DNA from: Streptomyces bicolor
GTDB taxonomy: Bacteria > Actinomycetota > Actinomycetes > Streptomycetales > Streptomycetaceae
NCBI RefSeq assembly: GCF_000719285.1
Contig: NZ_JOFS01000005.1
Span: 186,001-250,000, forward strand
Direction: 5' to 3'
DNA: 64,000 bases
Made by a program: the position numbers and the translations under genes. Below, one piece after another: positions 48,075 through 55,061 of the stretch (its first letter is position 1; each line of letters begins with the position of its first letter). The notes below the pieces were generated by a model. It saw only the letters and a program-made list of their open reading frames with translations. It made no database searches and had not been told where the DNA came from.

Positions 48075-48952
48075 GGCGTCCCGACATGTCCGCCGTACCG
48101 CGTGCCCGTGAGAACAGGACCGAGGACCGAGATGCGCGCGCCGCGGTGATCAGCCTGCGCGGTGCGGCCCTGTCCTACGGCGAGCGCGTGCTGTGGCAGG
48201 ACCTCGATCTCGACATCCAGGCAGGGGAGTTCCTGGCCGTGCTCGGACCGAACGGGTCCGGCAAGACCAGCTTCGTGCGCGCCTTGCTCGGTCAACGGCG
48301 ATTGTCCGCCGGGACGTTGACGGTGCTGGGCAGTCCGCCTCGCAAGGGCAGTCGGCACATCGGCTATGTCCCGCAGCAGGCGACCCTGTCCGCGCAAGCG
48401 ATGCTGCGCGCAAGGGACCTGGTCCGCTTCGGCATCGACGGGCACGGCTTCGGACCCCGGCTGCGCCTGCGTGCCGTACACCGCCGCGTCGACGAGGTCC
48501 TGGAAGCGGTGGGGGCCACCGCGTACGCGGACGTCCCCGTCGGCCTGCTCTCCGGCGGCGAGCGGCAGCGGGTGCGTGTCGGGCAGGCACTGGCGACCGA
48601 CCCGCGGATCCTGCTGTGCGACGAGCCGCTGCTCTCCCTCGACCTGCACCACCAGCGGGCCGTCACGGAACTCGTGGACGCCCGGCGCCGCTCCCACGCC
48701 ACGGCGGTGGTGTTCGTGACCCACGAGATCAACCCCGTGCTGGGGCTGGTGGACCGTGTGCTGTACCTGGCCCGCGGCGGCTTCCGGGTCGGCACCCCGG
48801 ACGAGGTGCTGAACTCCGAGTCGCTGTCGCGGCTGTACGGCACGCAGGTCGACGTCATCCGCGTCCGCGGCCGCATCACGGTGGTGGGCGTGCCCGACGA
48901 GGTGGCGGAGCCCCCGCATCACGCTGAACTGCCGCATGAGGTAAGGCCATGA
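48071..48952 (+). CDS. znuC: Metal ABC transporter ATP-binding protein (ZnuC-like)
   Basis: 293 aa, GTG 48071 overlapping the previous stop; ATG 48086 is an alternative. Walker A GPNGSGKTS, signature LLSGGERQRVRVGQAL, Walker B ILLCDEPLLSLD, H-loop VTHEINPVL. Energises metal uptake. Extra ~30 N-terminal residues are polar. Confidence 0.93.
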   Translation: MRRPDMSAVPRARENRTEDRDARAAVISLRGAALSYGERVLWQDLDLDIQAGEFLAVLGPNGSGKTSFVRALLGQRRLSAGTLTVLGSPPRKGSRHIGYVPQQATLSAQAMLRARDLVRFGIDGHGFGPRLRLRAVHRRVDEVLEAVGATAYADVPVGLLSGGERQRVRVGQALATDPRILLCDEPLLSLDLHHQRAVTELVDARRRSHATAVVFVTHEINPVLGLVDRVLYLARGGFRVGTPDEVLNSESLSRLYGTQVDVIRVRGRITVVGVPDEVAEPPHHAELPHEVRP

Positions 48953-49830
48953 CGATCGCCGAGGGGATCTGGCAGCAGATCTTCAACTTCGACAACTACG
49001 GCGAACTGCTCGCCCTGGTCCGCAACTCCCTGATCGCCGGCGCCGCGCTCGGTCTGGTCGGCGGCCTGGTGGGGGTCTTCGTCATCATGCGGGACCTGCC
49101 GTTCGCCGTGCACGGAATCAGCGAACTGTCCTTCGCCGGCGCCTCGGCCGCGCTGCTGCTGGGCGTGAACATCGTGGGCGGCTCGATCGTCGGCTCGCTG
49201 ATCGCGGCCGGGGCGATCGGTCTGCTCGGCTCCCGTGCCCGGGACCGCAACTCGGTGATCGGCACCCTCATGCCGTTCGGCCTCGGCCTCGGTGTGCTCT
49301 TCCTCGCCCTGTACAAGGGCCGGGCGGCGAACAAGTTCGGCATCCTGACGGGGCAGATCGTCGCGGTCGACACTCCGCAGATGTCCTGGCTGCTCGGTAC
49401 GTCGGCCGTGGTGCTGGTGGCGCTGGCGGTGATGTGGCGGCCGTTGGCGTTCGCCAGCGCGGACCCGGAGGTGGCCGAGGCGCGGGGCGTCCCCGTGCGG
49501 GCGCTGTCGTTCGCCTTCATGCTCGTGCTGGGCCTCGCCGTCGCGCTGTCCGTGCAGATCGTCGGCGCGCTGCTGGTCCTCACGCTCGTGGTCACGCCCG
49601 CGGCCGCCGCGGCCAGGGTCACGGCGTCCCCGGTGCTGCTGCCCGTGCTGAGCGTGCTCTTCGCGGTGGTCTCCATCGAGGGCGGAATCCTGCTGGCGCT
49701 GGGCAGCAGTATCCCCATCAGCCCATACGTCACGACGATCTCGTTCTCGATCTACCTCGTGTGCAGGCTGGTGGGCGCCTACCGGACCCGACAGTGGGGA
49801 GCCGCAAGAACCGCGCCCGAGCTCGGCTAG
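48949..49830 (+). CDS. znuB: Metal ABC transporter permease (ZnuB-like)
   Basis: 293 aa, about eight membrane helices of the ABC-3 family: VFVIMRDLPFAVHGISELSFAGA is the conserved cytoplasmic loop, and SVQIVGALLVLTLVVTPAAAA the core helix. ATGA overlap with the ATPase gene. Together with the two preceding genes it forms the ZnuABC importer. Confidence 0.94.
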   Translation: MTIAEGIWQQIFNFDNYGELLALVRNSLIAGAALGLVGGLVGVFVIMRDLPFAVHGISELSFAGASAALLLGVNIVGGSIVGSLIAAGAIGLLGSRARDRNSVIGTLMPFGLGLGVLFLALYKGRAANKFGILTGQIVAVDTPQMSWLLGTSAVVLVALAVMWRPLAFASADPEVAEARGVPVRALSFAFMLVLGLAVALSVQIVGALLVLTLVVTPAAAAARVTASPVLLPVLSVLFAVVSIEGGILLALGSSIPISPYVTTISFSIYLVCRLVGAYRTRQWGAARTAPELG

Positions 49831-50002
49831 CCCTCTGACGTGCGGCCCGGCAACGTTGCGGGGGCGCGTGCGGCCGGTGCCACGCTCTTGGGGGCGCTGT
49901 TGGTGTTCGGTGCTGAGGAAGGCGGTCCGCAGGTCGTCTTCGGTGATCCGGTCGGCGGGCCGGTGCAGCCGTCGAGGCCGAGCAAGGTGCGCACCGTCTC
50001 CT
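49831..50002. other. Gap between znuB and zur, possible decayed short gene
   Basis: On the minus strand, AAGGAG just after the zur stop precedes a GTG and VRTLLGLDGCTGP; another frame continues DRITEDDLRTAFLSTEHQ. It may be a frameshifted small gene; not identified. Confidence 0.25.
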
Positions 50003-50467
50003 TCAGTTTGCGCAGCTGCGGGCTCGGACCGGGGTGTCCGGGGCGTGCTCCCAGTGGCATGGCGGGTCTCCTTCGTCCCCGGACGGCTGGCAGTCGGCGC
50101 AGATGCCGGTGAGTTCGACGGTGTGCTCGACCGCGGCGTAGCCGGTGTCGGCGGCGATGCGTCCGGCCCACTCCTCCACGACGTCCGAGTCCACGGGGCG
50201 GCTGCGGCCGCAGGCGCGGCACAGCAGGTAGTGGCGGTGGCCGTCGGCGGGGCGAGTGCGGTAGAGCCGTTCGCCGGCGTCGTCGCGTACGACGTCCGCG
50301 CCGCCCGACGCCTCCAGATCGCGCAGGGCGCGATAGACCGTGGTCAGACCGATGCGGACGCCGTCCGCGACGAGCAGGGCGTGCAGATCCTGGGCGGACA
50401 CGAAGTCCTGGCGGCCCGCGAGTGCACGCATGACAGCCATTCGCTGCCGGGTTGTCCGGCCGCTCAT
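50003..50467 (-). CDS. zur: Fur-family zinc uptake regulator (Zur)
   Basis: 154 aa, ATG 50467 after AGGAGG. N-terminal winged helix (RTTRQRMAVMRALAGRQDFV, then IGLTTVYRALRDLEASGGAD), metal-sensing HRHYLLCRACGRSRPVDSDV and a distal C-x2-C (GICADC) that forms the structural zinc site with CRAC. Its place beside znuABC argues for Zur rather than Fur. The C-terminal tail after the Cys pair is ~25 residues longer than usual and polar. Confidence 0.93.
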   Translation of the reverse strand: MSGRTTRQRMAVMRALAGRQDFVSAQDLHALLVADGVRIGLTTVYRALRDLEASGGADVVRDDAGERLYRTRPADGHRHYLLCRACGRSRPVDSDVVEEWAGRIAADTGYAAVEHTVELTGICADCQPSGDEGDPPCHWEHAPDTPVRARSCAN

Positions 50468-50510
50468 GGCAGATCACCTCCTGGCACTCGCCGGATCGAC
50501 ACTCTCCAGC

Positions 50511-50634
50511 TTAATGGAAATGATATCCATGTCCGTTCGGAAGGTCTTTGCTGTCGGCCGCGAGGCGGCCGAAGAGGTCGTTGAGCAGTTGCTGGGTTGG
50601 CACGTCCACGCCGGTGAACGGCTCGCCCAACGGT
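50511..50634 (-). pseudogene. Short coding-like fragment ending in the Zur box
   Basis: Minus frame GEPFTGVDVPTQQLLNDLFG, then RLAADSKDLPNGHGYHFH and TAA at 50511. Third-position GC is high over about 35 codons, and the final codons overlap the candidate Zur box. No start with a ribosome site, and upstream the frame runs into the terminator hairpin. Parent gene unknown. Confidence 0.3.
50514..50530. promoter_or_regulatory. Candidate Zur box upstream of zur
   Basis: Inverted repeat ATGGA-N7-TCCAT with core AAATGATA, AT-rich against GC-rich surroundings, 47 bases before the zur start. Consistent with autoregulation. Confidence 0.45.
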
Positions 50635-50667
50635 GACGGCCGCCCAGCGGGATGCTGGGCGGCCGTC
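50635..50667. terminator. Terminator after arsR-type gene
   Basis: GACGGCCGCCCAGC pairs perfectly with GCTGGGCGGCCGTC (14-bp stem, 5-base loop), 28 bases past the end of the ArsR-family gene on the minus strand. Confidence 0.8.
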
Positions 50668-50694
50668 GAGGCGGAGCCGTGCGCGGCGCGATCG

Positions 50695-51006
50695 CTACTC
50701 CTGTGCATGCCGGATGGCGTCCAGCACGATGTGCGCCACGTGGTCGTCCGTGAGGCTGTACTGGATCTCGCGTGCCTGGCGCTGGGCGGTGACGATCCGG
50801 GAGGTGCGCAGCACCCTCAGATGCTGGGAGACCAGCGGCTGGCTCACATTCAGGGCGGCCACCAGTTCGTGGACGTACTTCGCGCCGCCGGACAGTTCTC
50901 GCACGATGCCCAGCCGTACCGGTGAGGCCAGGGCGCGCAGCAGATCAGTGGCGGCCTGCAAGTCCCGGGCCGGGTCGTCCGTCGGGGAAGGGGGAACCGT
51001 TGCCAT
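50695..51006 (-). CDS. ArsR/SmtB family metal sensor (zinc-type alpha-5 site)
   Basis: 103 aa. HTH KYVHELVAALNVSQPLVSQH then LRVLR. The last helix carries D87-x-H89-x10-H100-x2-E103, the alpha-5 inter-subunit site that binds zinc, cobalt or nickel in SmtB, CzrA and NmtR; the alpha-3 C-x-C of arsenic/cadmium sensors is absent. Start codon lies inside a perfect palindrome (50999-51030). Expected to repress itself and the His-rich gene upstream. Confidence 0.92.
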   Translation of the reverse strand: MATVPPSPTDDPARDLQAATDLLRALASPVRLGIVRELSGGAKYVHELVAALNVSQPLVSQHLRVLRTSRIVTAQRQAREIQYSLTDDHVAHIVLDAIRHAQE

Positions 51007-51030
51007 ATGCAGACATTAGCATATGGCAAC
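50999..51030. promoter_or_regulatory. Perfect 12-8-12 palindrome over the arsR start codon
   Basis: GTTGCCATATGC (50999-51010), spacer AGACATTA, GCATATGGCAAC (51019-51030). The sensor's own ATG (51004-51006, minus strand) is within the left arm. The right half plus spacer recurs at 51450-51467. Confidence 0.75.
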
Positions 51031-51088
51031 GATTTCCAGTTCTGGTTCTCGGGTCACCGGCTGACGCGCCGCCGGCCGGGCCGGGATG

Positions 51089-51391
51089 TCAGTGGTCGTC
51101 CCAGTGTCCGTCATGGGCGGCGTGACGGTGGCCGTCGTGCACGTAGTCGGTGTGGTCCTCGTGCGGGATGGCGACGTGACCGCAGCCTTCGCCGTGCTGG
51201 TGGTCGTGACCCTCGTGGACGGCGTGACCGCCGGCGGCGCACTCGTCGACGTGGTCGTCATGCACCCGGTGGATGTGGCCGTCGTGCGCGTAGTCGGTGT
51301 GGTCGCCGTGGGGGATGGCGACGTGACCGCAGCCCTCGCCGTGGATGTGTGTGTGGGCGTCGTGCGTGCGGTGATCGGTGGCGGTGGTCAT
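51089..51391 (-). CDS. Histidine-rich tandem-repeat protein, probable metal buffer
   Basis: 100 aa, ATG 51391 after AAGGAG. 27 His and 3 Cys in 100 residues. Two copies of a ~31-residue unit: residues 17-47 and 67-97 both run HGEGCGHVAIPH-x-DHTDY, then HDGH-x-H-x2-HD-x-H. No signal peptide or membrane segment. It is read toward arsR and preceded by an element shared with the arsR palindrome, so it is probably controlled by that sensor. Likely a cytoplasmic zinc/nickel store or chaperone; I know no named family for it. Confidence 0.8.
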   Translation of the reverse strand: MTTATDHRTHDAHTHIHGEGCGHVAIPHGDHTDYAHDGHIHRVHDDHVDECAAGGHAVHEGHDHQHGEGCGHVAIPHEDHTDYVHDGHRHAAHDGHWDDH

Positions 51392-51449
51392 GGGGGCTCC
51401 TTGCTCTGTGCTCCTGGTTGCCCGTGTTGCTCCGCGGGCTACAGATGTG

Positions 51450-51467
51450 GACATTAACATATGGCAA
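51450..51467. promoter_or_regulatory. Candidate ArsR operator upstream of the His-rich gene
   Basis: GACATTAACATATGGCAA differs from the spacer plus right arm at 51012-51029 at one of 18 positions. It lies 59 bases before the His-rich start. The left arm is degenerate here. Confidence 0.6.
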
Positions 51468-51840
51468 TTCATGCATGTGTAGTGGGGGTGCCACACGTCC
51501 GTTCGGTCATGCGGGAGTTGAGCCTGGAAGGGGGAAACGGAACCGGTACCTGCGGTCTTCGTGCCGATGGCCGCCCACCGGATCTGGGCGGCCGTCATGT
51601 CGTCGACTGCTGGTCGGCCGGATGGAGTTCACGGAGCTGCGGGAGGTGCTCGGGAGCCGTCAGGCCACAGCAGGCCGGCCGCCGGCCGTAGTCCGCAGGT
51701 TGCCGCCGCCGGAGCGCCGCGTGACGAGCTGCGTTCCCCAGAACCCCGCGTCCTCGGTGTCGCGCCGTTCGCCTCGCGACAGGCCCAGTGGCCCCATAGA
51801 GTCGCGGACACGCTGCGACTCCAGCGAGTGAGGAGTGCTC

Positions 51841-52299
51841 ATGTCAGGTCAGTTCGAAGCGACGGTCGAGGTCGATCGACCTGTCGAAGCCGTGTTCGCC
51901 TACCTCGCCGACGGACGCAACGATCCGCAGTTCAGCCCCCGCGTGCTCAGGATCGAGCGGGTTCCCGAAACCCCGACCGCCGTGGGTACGGTCTTCCGCA
52001 GCACGGTCAAGGACGCCGGGATGAAGACGGCCAGGGAGTTCCGCATCACCGACCTCGAAGCCCCGGTGAGGATCCGATGGGCCGAGGTGTCCAAGAACAG
52101 CGTTACGGCCCGGGAAGGCGGCTACGACTTGGAGCCGCTGCCGGACGGTAGGACTCGGGTCCGCATCTTCAACGTTCTGGAAGGCCATGGCCTTGGCAAG
52201 CTCCTCGTCGGCCTGGCGCTCGCTGCCGCACGCAAGGATGCCGACAGCTTCGGCGCACGGATCAAGGCAGCGGCTGAAGCTGCGATCGATTCGCGCTGA
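51841..52299 (+). CDS. SRPBCC-fold protein (polyketide cyclase/START-like)
   Basis: 152 aa, ATG 51841 with GAGGAG upstream; GTG 51835 is an in-frame alternative. Opens FEATVEVDRPVEAVFAYLAD, the standard first strand and helix of SRPBCC proteins, then alternating strands and a long C-terminal helix (LALAAARKDADSFGARIKAA). It has a hydrophobic pocket; ligand unknown. Stands alone. Confidence 0.88.
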   Translation: MSGQFEATVEVDRPVEAVFAYLADGRNDPQFSPRVLRIERVPETPTAVGTVFRSTVKDAGMKTAREFRITDLEAPVRIRWAEVSKNSVTAREGGYDLEPLPDGRTRVRIFNVLEGHGLGKLLVGLALAAARKDADSFGARIKAAAEAAIDSR

Positions 52300-52557
52300 C
52301 TCTCCTCAGAAAGGCCGACCAGGCAGGGCGGTGCAGGCAGTGAGTCCTTCGGCAACTCACGGGTTGCACATCTGTGCGGCGTTGTCGGCACATGGCCGGG
52401 ACCGCGCCGCCCGCCCCGCGCCGTGACCTGCAGAGCCGAAGACTTCCTGATCTCCGTCTGATCCAGTCGCCGCGCGGGCCACCGGCCTCGATGTGAGACT
52501 GCTGAACGACGCGACCGAACCACGCGCGCGTGCAGCGGCCCGACGAGAGGAGACGAG
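52300..52557. other. Intergenic region before phosphatase gene
   Basis: No gene seen. Ribosome site GAGAGGAG (near 52545-52552) sits just before the GTG start at 52558. Confidence 0.35.
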
Positions 52558-53739
52558 GTGGTGACGGCAGAGCCCGGTGACGGTCTCCTGGAGGATTTCC
52601 TCGCTGAGCCGAAGAACTCGGCGCTGGACCTGTCCACCGCGGTGGTCCGCTGTGCCAAGGCCCTGGGGCTGCAACAGGCGGTGGTCTACCTCGCCGACCT
52701 GCAGCAGCGCCAGCTGGTCCCGTTGACCGATGTGGCCTCCGCGCTGCCGATCGACGACTCGCTTGCCGGCTGGGCGTATCGAACCCAGTCCCTGCGCCTG
52801 GAGGAGTCCGAGGCCGGCGGCATCACGACCTGGCTCCCACTGGTGGACGGCGCCGAGCGGCTCGGCGTACTGGCGGTGCACTCCCCGACCCTGACACCGC
52901 TCTCGCTGCGCCGCAGCCGCACGCTCTCCACGCTGCTCGCCATGATGATCACGTCCAAGCGGGCGTACAAGGATTCCTTCGTACGGCGGACCCGCACCGA
53001 ACCGATGCAGCTTCCCGCCGAGATGCTGCGCGCCTTCCTGCCGCCCCGAACGATCGGCACGGCGCACGTCGTGTCCACGGCCGTACTGGAACCCGCCTAC
53101 GAACTCGGTGGCGACGCATTCGACCACTCCCTGACCGAGACCACACTGCACGCCGCCGTCCTCGACGCCATGGGCCACAACCTGGCCTCGGGACTGACCA
53201 CCGCGGTGTCACTGGCCGCCTGCCGTAACGCCCGGCGCACCGGGGCCGACCTGCCGGAACTGGTGCAGAGCGTGGACGACGCCCTGTCGCGGTGGCTCCC
53301 CGACCAGTTCTGCACCGGCGTCCTCACCCAACTGGACCTGGCGAGCGGCGTGCTGCGCTGGATCAACTGCGGACACCCCGCGCCGCTGCTCATCCGTGAC
53401 CAGCGCCTGCTCGTCGATGCCATGGAACGGGATGCCGATCCGCCGATGGGGCTGCCGTCCCTGTTCGCCGAGCGCCCGCGGCACACGCATGAGATCGCCC
53501 TGCAGCCCGGCGACCGGGTGCTGCTCTACACCGACGGAGTCACCGAGTCCCGTACTCGGGATGGTGACCTGTTCGGTCTGGAGCAGTTCACCAACTACAT
53601 CATCCGGGCCACCGCCGCGGGCGAGTTGGCGCCGGAAACCCTTCGGCGGCTGATCCACTCGATCCTGGACGCTCAGCCCGGCAGCCTTCGGGACGACGCG
53701 ACGATGCTGCTGTTCGAGTGGTGGCCGCCCGCACGGTGA
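52558..53739 (+). CDS. GAF-domain PP2C/SpoIIE-type serine phosphatase
   Basis: 393 aa from GTG 52558 (GTG 52561 is equally possible). Residues about 15-140 are GAF-like (AVVYLADLQQRQLVPLTDVA, GITTWLPLVDGAERLGVLAV). Residues about 165-390 are a SpoIIE phosphatase with metal-binding acids in YELGGDAFD and LDAMGHN, then RWINCGHPAPLLI, LLYTDGVTES and RDDATMLLFEW. It probably dephosphorylates an anti-sigma-factor antagonist in a partner-switch. No such antagonist is adjacent. Confidence 0.92.
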   Translation: MVTAEPGDGLLEDFLAEPKNSALDLSTAVVRCAKALGLQQAVVYLADLQQRQLVPLTDVASALPIDDSLAGWAYRTQSLRLEESEAGGITTWLPLVDGAERLGVLAVHSPTLTPLSLRRSRTLSTLLAMMITSKRAYKDSFVRRTRTEPMQLPAEMLRAFLPPRTIGTAHVVSTAVLEPAYELGGDAFDHSLTETTLHAAVLDAMGHNLASGLTTAVSLAACRNARRTGADLPELVQSVDDALSRWLPDQFCTGVLTQLDLASGVLRWINCGHPAPLLIRDQRLLVDAMERDADPPMGLPSLFAERPRHTHEIALQPGDRVLLYTDGVTESRTRDGDLFGLEQFTNYIIRATAAGELAPETLRRLIHSILDAQPGSLRDDATMLLFEWWPPAR

Positions 53740-53893
53740 GTCGGCTACGGCTGCCTACGGGCGCCCGCCAAGCCGATGCCGCGAAGGTGAGGCCCCTCGA
53801 CCATCCGGCGCTCCAGTTCGGCGAGCGCGTCGAGCGTGCCGTCAGCGGCGTCCGGGGTCGTACTGTCGAACCCGTTACCGAGGAGGACTGCTG

Positions 53894-54457
53894 ATGCGCA
53901 GCGTGACCTATTCGATGAACGTCTCACTTGACGGCTTCATCGTCGGGCCGGACGACGACTTCAACTGGACGGAGCCCGACGAGGAGACTTTTCGCTCCTG
54001 GATCGACGAGATTCGACTGGTCGGCGTCCACCTGTTGGGGCGACGGCTGTACGAGACGATGCTGTACTGGGAGACCGCCGACCAGGATCCGTCACTCGAC
54101 GACTCAAGGCTCGAGTGGGCCGCGCTCTGGAAGCCGCTCCCAAAGGTGGTGTTCTCGACCACGCTGTCGGCGGTGCAGGGCAATGCCCGTCTGGCCTCCG
54201 GCGACCTGGCGGAGGAGATCGAGCGGTTGCGAGCCGAGCCGGGGGAGGGTGACATCGCGATCGGCGGCGCGACTCTCGCCGCCGAGGCGGCCGCGTTGGG
54301 TCTGATCGACGAGTACCGGGTCAGGGTCCACCCGGTGTTGGTCGGTGGTGGCATTCCGTTCTTTCCCCAGCGCGAGCGCCGGGTGGATCTCGAACTCGTC
54401 GAGACGCGCACCTTTGGCTCGAAAGTCGTCTACCTCCGCTACCGCGTGGCGCGCTAG
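53894..54457 (+). CDS. Dihydrofolate-reductase-fold protein (RibD C-terminal-like)
   Basis: 187 aa. YSMNVSLDGFIVGPDDDFNW is the N-terminal signature of the YyaP/RibD_C group; LLGRRLYETMLYWE, IAIGGATLAAEAAALGLIDE and HPVLVGGGIPFFP complete the NADPH-binding fold. Single gene; ATG 53894 with GAGGAC before it. Substrate unknown; not a housekeeping DHFR. Confidence 0.9.
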   Translation: MRSVTYSMNVSLDGFIVGPDDDFNWTEPDEETFRSWIDEIRLVGVHLLGRRLYETMLYWETADQDPSLDDSRLEWAALWKPLPKVVFSTTLSAVQGNARLASGDLAEEIERLRAEPGEGDIAIGGATLAAEAAALGLIDEYRVRVHPVLVGGGIPFFPQRERRVDLELVETRTFGSKVVYLRYRVAR

Positions 54458-54475
54458 CCGGCTCGTCCGCCGCTC

Positions 54476-54565
54476 CTTTTCGCCGACAAGGACGAGTTGC
54501 TGCAGCCTGCATGGCCGAGGCGCTGCAGGCGCACATGTCCAGGATGGGCGCGATCCTCGGCTCGC
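54476..54565 (+). pseudogene. TetR-family fragment, frameshifted
   Basis: LFADKDELLQ (post-HTH segment of TetR proteins) in one frame, then MAEALQAHMSRMGAIL in the next. The DNA-binding domain is missing. Confidence 0.4.
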
Positions 54566-54634
54566 TGGGGTATGGCGGCGGCAAGCACCCCGGCACGGTG
54601 CGCGGCGCGGGCCGCGACGAGTCGACGACCCGGG

Positions 54635-54770
54635 GTGGCCGGCGCCGTACCGGCCGTGTCCTTCCTGCCGTTCATCGGCGACGGCATGGACGGCGGCACT
54701 CGGGTCTCCCTCGCTCTGATGCACATTGCGGTGGCGGCGGTGCTGATCCCAGGGCTGGGCGGGAGGTTCC
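54635..54770 (+). pseudogene. C-terminal fragment of a small membrane protein (DUF6069-like)
   Basis: VAGAVPAVSFLPFIGDGMDG, then VSLALMHIAVAAVLIPGLGG: two hydrophobic helices resembling the end of DUF6069 proteins, which often neighbour TetR genes. N-terminal half missing. Confidence 0.4.
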
Positions 54771-54875
54771 CCGGGGCGGGAGCCGGTGCCACTGGGGGTG
54801 ACCGCCGGCACCAAGTGCGCCGCGGACAGCGCCAGATGGAGGCAACCCTGCTGGAGCGTCGCACGACCGGTCGTT

Positions 54876-54890
54876 GATACGAGACGTATC
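54876..54890. promoter_or_regulatory. Orphan TetR-type operator
   Basis: Perfect inverted repeat GATACG-AGA-CGTATC. It has the size of a TetR operator and sits beside the two decayed genes above. The next gene starts at 55062. Confidence 0.5.
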
Positions 54891-55061
54891 GTCTTGCCAA
54901 TCCCTCCGTCTTGCCGTACCGTCCTCCGCATGGGTTCCCTGTGAGATAGCCGGCGCCGATGGCGTAGAGCACCGCTCCGCCATCGCCGCGCCCCACCGTG
55001 CCCTCTCATCCACCCGATCCGGCCCGGGCCACCGAAGCCCGCGGCAAGGAGGGACCCGTTC

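Noticed and set aside
50529..50636. 35-codon plus-strand frame immediately after the Zur box and before a terminator
   Set aside because: Attractive layout, but third-position GC is only about two thirds and much lower than in the opposing minus frame.
51016..51831. Plus-strand open frames across the His-rich gene
   Set aside because: Arginine/valine-rich shadows of the minus-strand histidine codons (CAC/CAT read as GTG/ATG).
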